A stretch of DNA of 64,000 nt from Pseudomonas sp. B21-056 (GTDB lineage: Bacteria; Pseudomonadota; Gammaproteobacteria; Pseudomonadales; Pseudomonadaceae): assembly GCF_026016325.1 (NCBI RefSeq), contig NZ_CP087203.1, forward strand, positions 3,100,001 to 3,164,000, read 5' to 3'. The notes beneath the pieces are model-generated. The model saw only the letters and a list, made by a program, of their open reading frames with translations. It did not search any database and had not been told where the DNA came from. Each line of letters opens with the position of its first letter. Within the stretch, counting starts at the first letter, position 1. Positions 37,720 to 46,467 of the stretch are shown piece by piece. The position numbers were made by a program, and so were the translations under genes.

Positions 37720-37747
37720 CGGATAACTTTCCTCAGGGCGGCAACAT

Positions 37748-38974
37748 TCAAACGTGAGCGACCGGTCGCGACATGAACAGGCGCAACGCCACAGGACAGC
37801 TGAGCCCGGCGATACCGGCCATCAGGGCGAAGGATTCCAGGCTGCTGCCGGCCCCCAGCAGCGCCAGCACCGAACCGGCACCGCTCATCACGGCGATGGA
37901 GATCATCCCGATCATGGCCGAGACCAATCCTTTACTGTCGTCGCTGGCAAACAGCGCCAGTCGATACAGCACCGCATTGCCCATGCCGAGGCCGAGGGCG
38001 TAGACCGAAAGGCCAATGACCAGCACCGGCAGGGAAAGGGGCAACTGGCTGGCAATGACCAATGCGACCAGGCCGGCGCACAAGGGCCAGACGCTGCAGC
38101 GGAGTACACCGCGCACGCCCACCCGTTCCACCAGGGCATTGAGCAGGAGATTGCCGAGGATCACGGCGGCGAACACCGGGATTTGCCACAGCCCATACAC
38201 CATTGGAGAAAGGCCTTGTCCTTGAATCAGCAGCAGGGGCGACAGGCCGATCCAGGCGATCAGTGGCAGGCTCATCAGCCCCAGCGCAACGCTGGCCGTC
38301 ATGAATCCGGTGTGGCTGAGCAATGCGCGATAGCGTTTGATCAGTGCGCGCAGTTCGAAAGGAACGGGGGACGGCTCCTGGCTGCCGGCAGGTGCCGGCC
38401 TCGGCTGGCGCGGCATGAACCCCCAGAGCGCCAGCCAGCTCACCGCCCCGAGGCCGGCCAGCAGCAGGAACAGCTCGCGCCAGGACAGCCATTGCAGCAG
38501 CAACCCACCCAGCAACGGCCCCAGCAACGGAGACAGAAGGGCCAGGTTGCCCAACAGCGCCATGATTTTTACGGCATCGGCCTCGTTGAACATGTCCTGT
38601 ATGGCGGGGTAGCTGACCGCAATCACAAAGCCCAGGCCCATGCCCTGAACCAGGCGAAGGCCGTTGAACCCCTGCATGTGGCTGACCTGGGTGATCGCGG
38701 CACACGCCAGCACGAACCCGGCGCAACCTGTGAGCATGAACGGGCGACGTCCATGGCGATCCGACAACGGCCCGATCAACCACGGCAGCAGGACACCACC
38801 CAGCAGGTAGAGGTTGAACGCGTAGGGAATCTGATCCGCAGCGGCACCGAGTTCTTCGGTGACTGCGAGCATGGCGGGCATGATCAGGTCGCTGGCCATG
38901 TAAGTTAATAATTCGAAGAGCGCGATAGCCAGGCAAAAACCTGTCAATCGTTTAGGCGAGAAAGTTGTCAGCAA
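37748..38974 (-). CDS. MFS exporter, MdfA-like
   Basis: A 408-residue 12-helix major facilitator of the DHA1 type. TM1 reads ALFELLTYMASDLIMPAM, matching the E. coli MdfA helix with its two proton/substrate acidic residues (here Glu21 and Asp29, same spacing). The LSDRHGRRPF loop follows TM2. The reading frame has no ATG before TM1, so the start is taken as TTG at 38974 with a weak GGGAA upstream; the next in-frame ATG would delete half of TM1. It is the first gene of the five-gene lux-like operon and is a candidate exporter or self-protection pump for the product. Confidence 0.86.
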   Translation of the reverse strand: MLTTFSPKRLTGFCLAIALFELLTYMASDLIMPAMLAVTEELGAAADQIPYAFNLYLLGGVLLPWLIGPLSDRHGRRPFMLTGCAGFVLACAAITQVSHMQGFNGLRLVQGMGLGFVIAVSYPAIQDMFNEADAVKIMALLGNLALLSPLLGPLLGGLLLQWLSWRELFLLLAGLGAVSWLALWGFMPRQPRPAPAGSQEPSPVPFELRALIKRYRALLSHTGFMTASVALGLMSLPLIAWIGLSPLLLIQGQGLSPMVYGLWQIPVFAAVILGNLLLNALVERVGVRGVLRCSVWPLCAGLVALVIASQLPLSLPVLVIGLSVYALGLGMGNAVLYRLALFASDDSKGLVSAMIGMISIAVMSGAGSVLALLGAGSSLESFALMAGIAGLSCPVALRLFMSRPVAHV

Positions 38975-39004
38975 GTTTGCATTCCCAACGTTTATTTTTG
39001 AGTA

Positions 39005-39022
39005 AAGAGGTGAGCGCCTCTT
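39005..39022 (-). promoter_or_regulatory. Inverted repeat in leader of the lux-like operon
   Basis: AAGAGG-TGAGCG-CCTCTT, a 6-base-pair inverted repeat about 30-48 bases upstream of the TTG start of the exporter gene. It could be an operator or an mRNA hairpin controlling the operon. No regulator gene lies beside it. No convincing -35/-10 pair is visible. Confidence 0.4.
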
Positions 39023-39104
39023 ATTCGAGAATACGTGGGGGGCGATAAAGCTTGAAAGAAGGGCGTTTCAGTCGCTAACGGGTAGAAATATGCCTCATGC
39101 TCGT

Positions 39105-39132
39105 AAGAAAAATGCCCGCAATCGCGGACATT
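39105..39132 (-). terminator. Rho-independent terminator of the small lipoprotein gene
   Basis: On the minus strand an AATGTCCGC/GCGGGCATT hairpin with one mismatch is followed by a TTTTTC run. It lies about 104 bases past the stop of the 45-residue lipoprotein gene. It separates that transcript from the downstream exporter-lux operon. Confidence 0.7.
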
Positions 39133-39235
39133 TATTCCCGGTGAAAGTAAGTAATTTACAGATATATAAGTGGGAGAAGTCAGAGCATGGATTTGCTCAC
39201 TACAGACGCTTCAACACCGCCATGAGGGAAAGTTC

Positions 39236-39373
39236 CTAGCGGTGCTGGTCGAAGCCAGGACCACCCCGATGCCCCGGTCCGTCTCCATGACTGTGGCCCG
39301 GTGGGAAAAAGAGACAGCCGCTCAGCGTCAGGATCGATAACAGCGGAAGCAGCAGTGACATGCGACGAAACAT
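39236..39373 (-). CDS. Small putative lipoprotein
   Basis: A 45-residue peptide with a lipoprotein signal (MSLLLPLLSILTLSGC, lipobox LSGC, Cys20) and a mature part of only 26 residues rich in Gly, His, Pro and Asp (GHSHGDGPGHRGGPG). GAGGA lies 8 bases before the ATG at 39373; a downstream ATG at 39361 is the alternative. The His/Asp-rich tail might bind metal at the membrane surface. A dedicated terminator follows. Peptides of this sort are commonly missed by gene finders. Confidence 0.7.
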   Translation of the reverse strand: MFRRMSLLLPLLSILTLSGCLFFPPGHSHGDGPGHRGGPGFDQHR

Positions 39374-39523
39374 AAATAAAATCCTCATGATTGAACACCG
39401 TGGTTGCGCGACAGCGCTTCTTCGGCTGTACCATGGGACCCCGTTTGCTCCCTCTTGTCCCTGGAATCGGGTAGGCACCTGGCAAGCGAACGGATACAAA
39501 ACGGATACATTCAGGAACCGGCA

Positions 39524-39712
39524 ATGACTCATTCGCAACGTTTGAAATACTCGATTCTGATTGTCCTCGTTGTCCTGGCGATCATGCTGGGACTGTCGTG
39601 GATGCAGAACAAAGGCATGATCAGCGAGCAGCTGTTTCAGTACATCGCCATTGCCGTGGCGGTGATCGTGGTGGTGGTCAACGGTGTGATGCGGCGCAAG
39701 GTCAAGCCCTGA
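39524..39712 (+). CDS. Small two-helix membrane protein
   Basis: A 62-residue protein with two hydrophobic segments (about 10-26 and 40-57) separated by a short polar loop (QNKGMISEQLF) and a basic C-terminus (MRRKVKP), predicting an N-in/C-in hairpin in the inner membrane. CAGGAA precedes the ATG. It is divergent from the small lipoprotein gene and converges closely with the Fur-like gene, with a 3-base gap between stops. I do not recognise the function. Confidence 0.72.
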   Translation: MTHSQRLKYSILIVLVVLAIMLGLSWMQNKGMISEQLFQYIAIAVAVIVVVVNGVMRRKVKP

Positions 39713-39715
39713 GCA

Positions 39716-40096
39716 TCACTCCCTGGCCTGGAGCACGGCCATGGCCTGGTGGTGCAGGGTGTAGCTTTTGTCGGGATTGAGCGTCACCACGCCTTCGCTG
39801 CACAAGCGCTTCAAGACTTCGCGGACGCTGAGAAAGGACAATGGAATGTCCAGCCCCAGCAATTGACTGTGCACCCCCCGCACACCCAGGCAGCGGTTCT
39901 CCACGGTAGCCGTGAGCAATACGTCGATGACCTTGAGGCGAACCAGGCTGGTCCTGAGCCCGAAGCTATTGAGCAGGCGCCTGATGTGCTCGTTGTTGCC
40001 TCGCTCCGTCGCTTTGGCAACCACGTTATTGGTACTCGTCATCGAGACGCCGGTCGACCCCGGCTTATTCCCCATGGGCAGTTGCGCGTTTTGCAT
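39716..40096 (-). CDS. Short Fur-like winged-helix regulator
   Basis: A 126-residue protein. The central part (about 38-115) matches the Fur-family winged helix (LLNSFGLRTSLVRLKVIDVLL ... FLSVREVLKRLCSEGVV). It stops before the C-terminal dimerisation domain that holds the Fur/Zur metal sites (no HHDH or C-x-x-C). Similar Pseudomonas proteins are annotated as Fe2+/Zn2+ uptake regulation proteins. It may bind DNA without metal sensing or act with a partner. The ATG at 40096 has AAGGA upstream; an alternative start at the MTSTNN methionine lacks a site. Confidence 0.75.
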   Translation of the reverse strand: MQNAQLPMGNKPGSTGVSMTSTNNVVAKATERGNNEHIRRLLNSFGLRTSLVRLKVIDVLLTATVENRCLGVRGVHSQLLGLDIPLSFLSVREVLKRLCSEGVVTLNPDKSYTLHHQAMAVLQARE

Positions 40097-40214
40097 GCAA
40101 AAGGTCCTTACCAGCCTGAATCAGAAAAGGTCACGCGTGCTCCTTCAGGAGGAACGGCCAATCATGCGGGCCGTGATGTGAAAAATTCGCCGGAATGTCG
40201 TCAAACTCCTGTGG

Positions 40215-43200
40215 TCAGTCGAGCTGTCGCCCCAATTCACAAATGAGCAAGGTCAGGGAGTCGGCGTTTCGAAGGATGACGTCGATGCGCTTGTCCGCCG
40301 AGTTGATGTCCAGAAAAACATCACGGGCCTCGCTCATGGTCCTGGCGCCGGTCACTTTCAGGATCTCCTTGGCGGTAGCCTTGAACTCGGGGATAAGCTC
40401 CAGGCTCTTGAGCGTACCGGCTGCGGTATCCCATCCCATGAACAACTTTGAACGTGGCGTAGTCAGCGACAGCCCATTGAGTTGCTGTTCCTGCTGGTAG
40501 TCATATCGGAGCCGTCCGTAAGAAGTCGCTTGCGAAATCAGGTCGAGAAAGGGCAGTACTGCATCCAGGTAAACGATGTCATGCGTATCGAAAAGCTGGT
40601 GGGTAATTTCGTGAATGAGGGTCGCTCCCTGGGCATGGGCATCGACATTGAATGACTCGGGGACGATGGCCCTGTACGAGTCCAGGCCTATATCGAAGAA
40701 AAGCTGGGTGAGATAGATTTTTCCGGCCGCACTGGGTTCGAGCACAAAGGCCGTTGCCGTGTCGTCGGCGTTCTTGAGGTTGCCGATCACGATGCGTTTT
40801 GCGTTTTTTGATTCCCAGGACGGATCCGCCAATACCTGGCATATCGGCGCAATTGCAGTCCGTAGCTTTTCGATCAGACCGGCATCGACCTGGTTAACGC
40901 CAAAAAAGCTCTTCAGGAACGTATCCAGCCGAGAACCCGGCGGGACGTGTTGCCTGGCTTGGTCGAGATTATGAAGTGTGTTGAGAGAGTAATACCTGGC
41001 CGCCTCCAGCGCCTGCACGATTGCGTTGGCATGGTGAGGGTATTTCCTGCGGATTTCAGCCATGCCCTTGGCTTCGATGTTCAGTGTGTCGGCAGCCTTG
41101 TAGTCACTGTACGAGTTCGCAAGCGACGACATCACCTTGCCGTAACGAATGGTCTGTCGTTGTGGATCGATTGCCCAGTCCTGACTGCCGGGCGACCTTT
41201 TCAGTATCGGCCCTTCACCCTTTTCATGGACGACCCGCCAGACCTGGTTGGCTTTCGCCACCTGGAACACCTTGCCGGCAACGCAGGCATAGAGCTTGCC
41301 GGAGCCGATGGCCTTGTAGGTCCCGTCGATTAGGTTTTTCTGCAGATCGCTGAGGCTCACATCCGTGGCTTCGAAGGCTTGCAGGTTGGTACGCAGCGCA
41401 GCGGTAGTGGCGATATCCCTCCAATGGACCGGAGTCGCAGGGGCGTTTTGCGAGACGGGGCCGATGGGGTCGAGCAGCCCGAACGTATCCTCTCGATTCA
41501 GAAAACCCAGTGACACCATCTCGGCGGCACCGGCAATGAAATCATGCAGGCCTGCTTTCCAGTCATGTCGCTGCAACGCTTCGGAAGAAGACTTGAAGTC
41601 CTGGTAACTTTCCCACAGCGTTTCGAAAAAAGTCAGCTTGCCCTGCAGCTGTCTGCCTACGAACTTGGCACCGACGCTGAGCAGATGCCGAACGGTTTGC
41701 CAGTCGAACTGACGTTTCCTATCCGTTTGCGTGGTCAGCAGGTCCGATAACAGCCGGATATTGTCATCGAACAACGCATCGAGGATGTTCGTTTGGATCG
41801 GATTCGAGGCCAGGGTGATTTCCGATAGCTGCCCGACCGTGGAGATGAACAGGTTCCTGAAAGCGCTTTGCTGGTTGGCGGGCAATCGGCTGATCAACAG
41901 GTCTTGCAGCGGCCCTGGCTTGTTGAACGCGCTCATGACACTCGCTTCGTCCTCGAACTCGGTAAAGCTCGGACCGGCATGGTAAGGGGAATAGAGGACG
42001 TGGGGCGCCTTCGTCTCGGTGCTCGAGCCGATCAGGTAAAGCCCCAGAGCCTTGATTGCCGCAGCGCCGTCGGTTTTGATCAACTCCAACGGCCGAATCA
42101 ACGCGCTGGCGCCTTTCACCGCCTGGCGAGCGATGGCGTCCGGCATGTCCAGCACCTGGCGAACCAAGTCAAAGGCTGAAGGGGAGAGGTACTGTTGCAG
42201 GCACCGTGCATGAGCGTATTGCAACAGTTGCCAGGGTAATTGCTGGCGGAAGCGCTGTTTTCTCTGCTGAACGTCCTGCGTCGTGCCGGACAGCTTGTCC
42301 AGTACATGTTGTTTGTACGAGGTGGCGATATCCAATGACAGCAACAACTGTTTGACCGCCGCCTCGTTCAAACTGTCAGGCAGCTTCTGCCTGGAAGTCG
42401 AGGAAACCTTGAATCCGGTTTTTTGAGTGACCTCGATATGATTCAGGGCGAACTCGTTCAGCGAGCTGGGAGGCCCCGCCAGTGCGAGGTTCGGTGTGAT
42501 GTGAATGGTGGCCGGGTCAAGGTCCTTTTCGGTGAAACGAGCGTCCAGCAATGCTTTCAGTTTGTTACGCGTAAAGGCCTGCAAGAGCTCGATACCGTCC
42601 AGGTAGTCCTTGCCATCGACCACGCTGCTTCTGTATTGCTCAAGCAGATCAATGTGCAGGCGCTGGTCTTCAAGGGAGGCCATGCCGAGCCAGGCGGGCA
42701 GCTTCTGTCGCCACCAGTCCGCCTGGGCGATTTGTGTCGCGCGTGCCAGATTGGTGGGGGCGCCCCGGCTCAGTAGCGCTTCAAGGCTTTTGATCAGTGC
42801 GGGTCCGGTCAGTTGCCAGTCCCGGGTTTTCAAGGTGTTCAGATAGCCGTGTTCGAGCTCGAACAACCTGAGGAACGAATTCATCCGATCCAGCAACACG
42901 TTGTCTTCGATCAACTCAAATGCCTCGAGCTGATAGCACCCGTGGGGCTTGCGTTGACGAGCGGGCAGGTTCGCGAGCAGACCAAAGCGCTTCCGAGAGT
43001 CGAGCAGGTTTCGGTTCAACTGTTTCGTCGCGACGTCGACGGAGGGGAAAACCTGCAGGCCGTAGGTTGGTGTCCAGAGGATGCCCAGGCCTGAATAGGG
43101 CGTATCCAGCCCTCCGCGCTCGGTCAGGAAAAAACAGTTGGCGAGGGGGAGGGAGGCTGTGTTGCCCTCATTGGTGTATGCAAGCCTCAGCGAATAGGCG

Positions 43201-45020
43201 TCGGGCCGAAAGCCTTTGAGCCCTATGCGCTGCCGGCGATTCGGATAGTCGGAGTCGTAGGCAAACACGCTGTTGATGAGATGCTCTGCGGCCGGTGGCA
43301 GTGTCCCGTCGAGTTTCCTGAGCTCGGCCTCGGCACGTATTCCGAGGGAAAACACGTTGGTGAGTTCGGGCAGCAATCTTCTCAACTGACTGTGCAGTGA
43401 GATTTCATTGGAGAGCGGCAGTTGGGCGAACAGCGTGGTGAAAGCCTCTTCGACGGTGGTGTAACTTTTGATCTTTCTCTTCAGTTGATCGGCCATGAAG
43501 TTGGACGGCCGCGAGTCTCCGTAGAAGGCCGGCAGGGTGCCCCAGTGCCCATCGGTTCCATGTTCCAGCAGGTTCTTGTTGATCAAGGAGCGAATATCCA
43601 GTGCCTTGTCGACCAGGGCCTGGAGGTTCACGGTGCCCTGGCGGGACATCTCCAGTGCGTAGTGAAGGTTGTTGATCTGTTTGCCGATGATTGCATCCGC
43701 CAGGGATTCGAACACCGGCGACGTCACTGACCGTCCTGATATTTGTGGCTCGTCAAGGCGCAGGAAGCGGTTGCGCTCTTCCAGGCTCAGCAGACTGTAG
43801 AGTTCCTCCTTGCGCGCAATGCTGGTCGGCGTGGCGAGCAGCATGTCCTTGAATCCGAGGTAGTTGTCCACTGTCTGCAAGCCATGACTGGGCCTGTAGA
43901 GGTAATGCCCTTTGCCGCTGATCATCAACGAGCCGGCGAGCTCCACATAGAGCGGCTCGTATTCCCATAGACGAATCGTTTCGATGAACAGGGGCGTCTC
44001 GTCCTGGCGGGATGACCCGAACAAGCGGAGCAGCTCCTGGCTTTGCGCGTCGGTCAGTTGCCTTTGTTCCCGCTGGCTCAGGATGGTTGCGCGCAGGGCA
44101 TCGCTGAGGACCTGCGAAAGCAGCTTGCGACGTGAGGTATGGAAAGGCCCGGTGGCGTCCCAATAGGCGTTGATGCACTCGGTGAGCCTGGGTATCAGGT
44201 TTCCAGCGGTGACCCGCAGCAGGCTTTCCCATTGCTGCGAATTATGAGGTGATGCCGTGATTCCCGGGTGGATGAAATCGATATCGTGTCGGGCTGGCCG
44301 GCCCTGATGGTGGAAGTACACCAGGACCGCTTCGGACAGTGACAGGTTGTTGGTCACTTTGCCCATGGTCGGATCACCCAGCGCTGCATCGACAGAAATG
44401 GTTACGCGGGCCTGTTGATGGTCAAGGTTCGCCAGTACCTCATTCAATGCCTGGCCAAGCATCGAGGTCAGCGAGGGCAGTTTGATCAGCTCGTTTACCA
44501 TGGTCAGCGCATTGAGGCTTTGAGCGTGCTCGATGGATTCGACCTGGGTCTTGAAAACATCTCCATCTATTGTCCGTCGGGACTGCCTGATAACGGGGCT
44601 GGCGTTCAGTTCGGCGCGCTGGGCAATGGACAGGAGCTGGAACAGATCGTCACGCTCGGCAGGGGCCGCAAGCATTTGCTCAATCTTTGTCTGGAGCGCC
44701 TGGGGGCTGTCGAATTTCCGGATTCCACCCAGCGGTGTGTAGAGGAATGCAGGCTTGGGAGGGGATGTGCCGGCGTCTGGCAAGGTCGTCAAGGTAAAGC
44801 AGCCGGCCAGCGGAATCGGAGCCTGGCCCTCGGCCTGGAGCAGAATGACCTCGGCAGACATCGATGGCGTTTGCGCGGCACGCAGGGCGTGGCTGGGCAG
44901 GGCTGCGTGGTGCAGCCAGTCGAGGTCGGTTTGCGTCAGGCCATGGGGAGCGGTCAATTCGTCCAGGCGGGTGGCGCCGAGGACGTCGGGAAATAGCAGT
45001 GGCGTGGTTTCACTGGTCAT
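40215..45020 (-). CDS. Giant dermonecrotic-toxin-like protein with C-terminal zinc-protease motif
   Basis: A 1601-residue protein resembling the large Pseudomonas dermonecrotic-toxin-domain (DUF6543) proteins. A short module with a hydrophobic strand, then L-Y/W-x-P-x-x-G and an aromatic, recurs four times near residues 69-105, 356-395, 623-660 and 990-1025. The C-terminal region contains TLIHEITHQLF with HEITH at residues 1470-1474, a zinc-protease HExxH. A following DTHDIVYLD resembles the aspzincin (M35) third-ligand motif. No signal peptide is seen, so export would need a dedicated system. The ATG at 45020 has GAGAAG upstream; a longer frame to 45056 has no site. It stands alone with no obvious immunity gene. 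Confidence 0.78.
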   Translation of the reverse strand: MTSETTPLLFPDVLGATRLDELTAPHGLTQTDLDWLHHAALPSHALRAAQTPSMSAEVILLQAEGQAPIPLAGCFTLTTLPDAGTSPPKPAFLYTPLGGIRKFDSPQALQTKIEQMLAAPAERDDLFQLLSIAQRAELNASPVIRQSRRTIDGDVFKTQVESIEHAQSLNALTMVNELIKLPSLTSMLGQALNEVLANLDHQQARVTISVDAALGDPTMGKVTNNLSLSEAVLVYFHHQGRPARHDIDFIHPGITASPHNSQQWESLLRVTAGNLIPRLTECINAYWDATGPFHTSRRKLLSQVLSDALRATILSQREQRQLTDAQSQELLRLFGSSRQDETPLFIETIRLWEYEPLYVELAGSLMISGKGHYLYRPSHGLQTVDNYLGFKDMLLATPTSIARKEELYSLLSLEERNRFLRLDEPQISGRSVTSPVFESLADAIIGKQINNLHYALEMSRQGTVNLQALVDKALDIRSLINKNLLEHGTDGHWGTLPAFYGDSRPSNFMADQLKRKIKSYTTVEEAFTTLFAQLPLSNEISLHSQLRRLLPELTNVFSLGIRAEAELRKLDGTLPPAAEHLINSVFAYDSDYPNRRQRIGLKGFRPDAYSLRLAYTNEGNTASLPLANCFFLTERGGLDTPYSGLGILWTPTYGLQVFPSVDVATKQLNRNLLDSRKRFGLLANLPARQRKPHGCYQLEAFELIEDNVLLDRMNSFLRLFELEHGYLNTLKTRDWQLTGPALIKSLEALLSRGAPTNLARATQIAQADWWRQKLPAWLGMASLEDQRLHIDLLEQYRSSVVDGKDYLDGIELLQAFTRNKLKALLDARFTEKDLDPATIHITPNLALAGPPSSLNEFALNHIEVTQKTGFKVSSTSRQKLPDSLNEAAVKQLLLSLDIATSYKQHVLDKLSGTTQDVQQRKQRFRQQLPWQLLQYAHARCLQQYLSPSAFDLVRQVLDMPDAIARQAVKGASALIRPLELIKTDGAAAIKALGLYLIGSSTETKAPHVLYSPYHAGPSFTEFEDEASVMSAFNKPGPLQDLLISRLPANQQSAFRNLFISTVGQLSEITLASNPIQTNILDALFDDNIRLLSDLLTTQTDRKRQFDWQTVRHLLSVGAKFVGRQLQGKLTFFETLWESYQDFKSSSEALQRHDWKAGLHDFIAGAAEMVSLGFLNREDTFGLLDPIGPVSQNAPATPVHWRDIATTAALRTNLQAFEATDVSLSDLQKNLIDGTYKAIGSGKLYACVAGKVFQVAKANQVWRVVHEKGEGPILKRSPGSQDWAIDPQRQTIRYGKVMSSLANSYSDYKAADTLNIEAKGMAEIRRKYPHHANAIVQALEAARYYSLNTLHNLDQARQHVPPGSRLDTFLKSFFGVNQVDAGLIEKLRTAIAPICQVLADPSWESKNAKRIVIGNLKNADDTATAFVLEPSAAGKIYLTQLFFDIGLDSYRAIVPESFNVDAHAQGATLIHEITHQLFDTHDIVYLDAVLPFLDLISQATSYGRLRYDYQQEQQLNGLSLTTPRSKLFMGWDTAAGTLKSLELIPEFKATAKEILKVTGARTMSEARDVFLDINSADKRIDVILRNADSLTLLICELGRQLD

Positions 45021-45265
45021 CGTTGCTTCTCGATCAAGGCGCCATGGGCAGCCCATACATGGATGAAGCGACCAGCCTAGAGAACGGTGACGGCGCGCAG
45101 GTGGTACATAGTTACCGCACGAAAGGCTTCAGATCTGTCAGGCTGTGGGGAGCGCGTGCCGCGCCTGCGGTGAAAAGATTGACAGCGTGCGCTTGAAGCG
45201 GTGTTTAATCCGGGTTTGTCCCTCCCTCACTGTGGCTACCTCCAACAATCATTCTGGAGCTTCAG

Positions 45266-46297
45266 ATGTCCGCGCTATCCGATCATGCCGGTTCCGGCCC
45301 CCTGTCCCTTGACGCCCTGGTGGGCCTGCTGGAGAAGATTTTCCTGCGGCACGGCACCTCGGCTGACGTCGCCCGCACCCTGGCTGAAAACTGCGCCCGC
45401 GCCGAGCGCGACGGTGCCCATAGCCATGGGGTGTTTCGCATGCCCGGCTATGTCTCGACGCTGAACAGCGGTTGGGTCAACGGTCAGGCAGTGCCGGTGG
45501 TTGAAGACGTCGCATCGGGCTTCGTCCGGGTGGACGCTGGAAACGGTTTCGCCCAGCCGGCCCTGGCCGCCGCACGTCCGTTATTGGTGGAGAAGGCCCG
45601 CAGCGCCGGTATCGCAGTGTTGGCGATCCGCAATTCCCATCACTTTGCCGCCCTCTGGCCGGATGTCGAGCCGTTTGCCTACGAAGGGTTGGTGGCGTTG
45701 AGCGTGGTCAACAGCATGACCTGCGTGGTGCCCCATGGCGCGGAACGTCCGTTGTTCGGCACCAATCCCATTGCCTTCGCCGCGCCGCGGGCCGGTGGCG
45801 AGCCGATTGTCTTTGACCTGGCCACCAGCGCCATCGCCCATGGCGACGTGCAGATTGCCGCGCGCAAGGGCGAGTTGTTACCGCCAGGCATGGGAGTGGA
45901 CAGCCTCGGCCAGCCAACCTGCGACCCGAAGGCGATTCTCGACGGCGGCGCATTGCTGCCGTTTGGCGGGCACAAGGGATCGGCGTTGTCGATGATGGTC
46001 GAGCTGCTGGCGGCGGCCCTCACCGGCGGCAATTTCTCGTTCGAGTTCGATTGGAACAATCATCCGGGTGCGAAGACGCCGTGGACCGGGCAGTTGTTGA
46101 TCGTGATCGACCCGAGCAAGGCCGCCGGGCAGGACTTTGCCGAGCGCAGCCAGGAACTGGTCAGGCAGATGCAGGGCGTGGGATTGCGGCGGCTGCCAGG
46201 GGATCGCCGGCATCGGGAGCGCAGTCATTCCGATCAGCATGGGATTGTGCTGGATGAGCAGACACTGCAACAGCTGCGGGCGTTGGCAGGATTGTAG
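45266..46297 (+). CDS. dpkA: Delta1-piperideine-2-carboxylate/delta1-pyrroline-2-carboxylate reductase
   Basis: A 343-residue NADPH-dependent reductase of the malate/L-lactate dehydrogenase (Ldh2/MDH2) fold. It closely resembles DpkA of P. syringae, which has the same length and near-identical blocks: ERDGAHSHGVFRMPGYVSTL, RNSHHFAALWPDVEPFA and LFGTNPIAFAAP. DpkA reduces the cyclic imines from D-lysine and D-proline catabolism to L-pipecolate and L-proline. The HSHG and NSHH histidines are the family catalytic/substrate residues. It is transcribed alone, divergent from the giant toxin-like gene, with no D-amino-acid oxidase gene nearby. Confidence 0.93.
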   Translation: MSALSDHAGSGPLSLDALVGLLEKIFLRHGTSADVARTLAENCARAERDGAHSHGVFRMPGYVSTLNSGWVNGQAVPVVEDVASGFVRVDAGNGFAQPALAAARPLLVEKARSAGIAVLAIRNSHHFAALWPDVEPFAYEGLVALSVVNSMTCVVPHGAERPLFGTNPIAFAAPRAGGEPIVFDLATSAIAHGDVQIAARKGELLPPGMGVDSLGQPTCDPKAILDGGALLPFGGHKGSALSMMVELLAAALTGGNFSFEFDWNNHPGAKTPWTGQLLIVIDPSKAAGQDFAERSQELVRQMQGVGLRRLPGDRRHRERSHSDQHGIVLDEQTLQQLRALAGL

Positions 46298-46423
46298 GAG
46301 CTGTGTAGGAGCTGTGTAGGAGCTGTCGAGTGCAACGAGGCTGCGATCTTTTGATCTTGCTTGCACTGTCGACTCAATCGCCTGGGACAAGATCGCAGCC
46401 TCGTTGCACTCGACAGCTCCTAC
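46294..46423. repeat. Inverted repeat element, family 3, with triplicated edge
   Basis: A perfect 33-base inverted repeat (46316-46348 and 46391-46423) beginning GTAGGAGCTGTCGAGTGCAA and ending in CTGCGATC. The outer 11 bases GTAGGAGCTGT are repeated three times in tandem at 46294-46326. Related elements are at 50914-51035 and 54927-55026. It lies directly after the dpkA stop and could fold into a long hairpin in its transcript. Confidence 0.88.
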
Positions 46424-46467
46424 ACAGGGTGGCGATCAGGGACGGTGCAACGTTTTACAGTCTGTGT

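Noticed and set aside
31910..38974. Bioluminescence locus
   Set aside because: luxA, luxB and luxD are absent from the window; only acyl-activation and reduction genes remain.
39000..45100. Toxin-immunity or T6SS island around the giant protein
   Set aside because: No vgrG, hcp, PAAR or immunity-like gene flanks it; neighbours are small regulators and dpkA.
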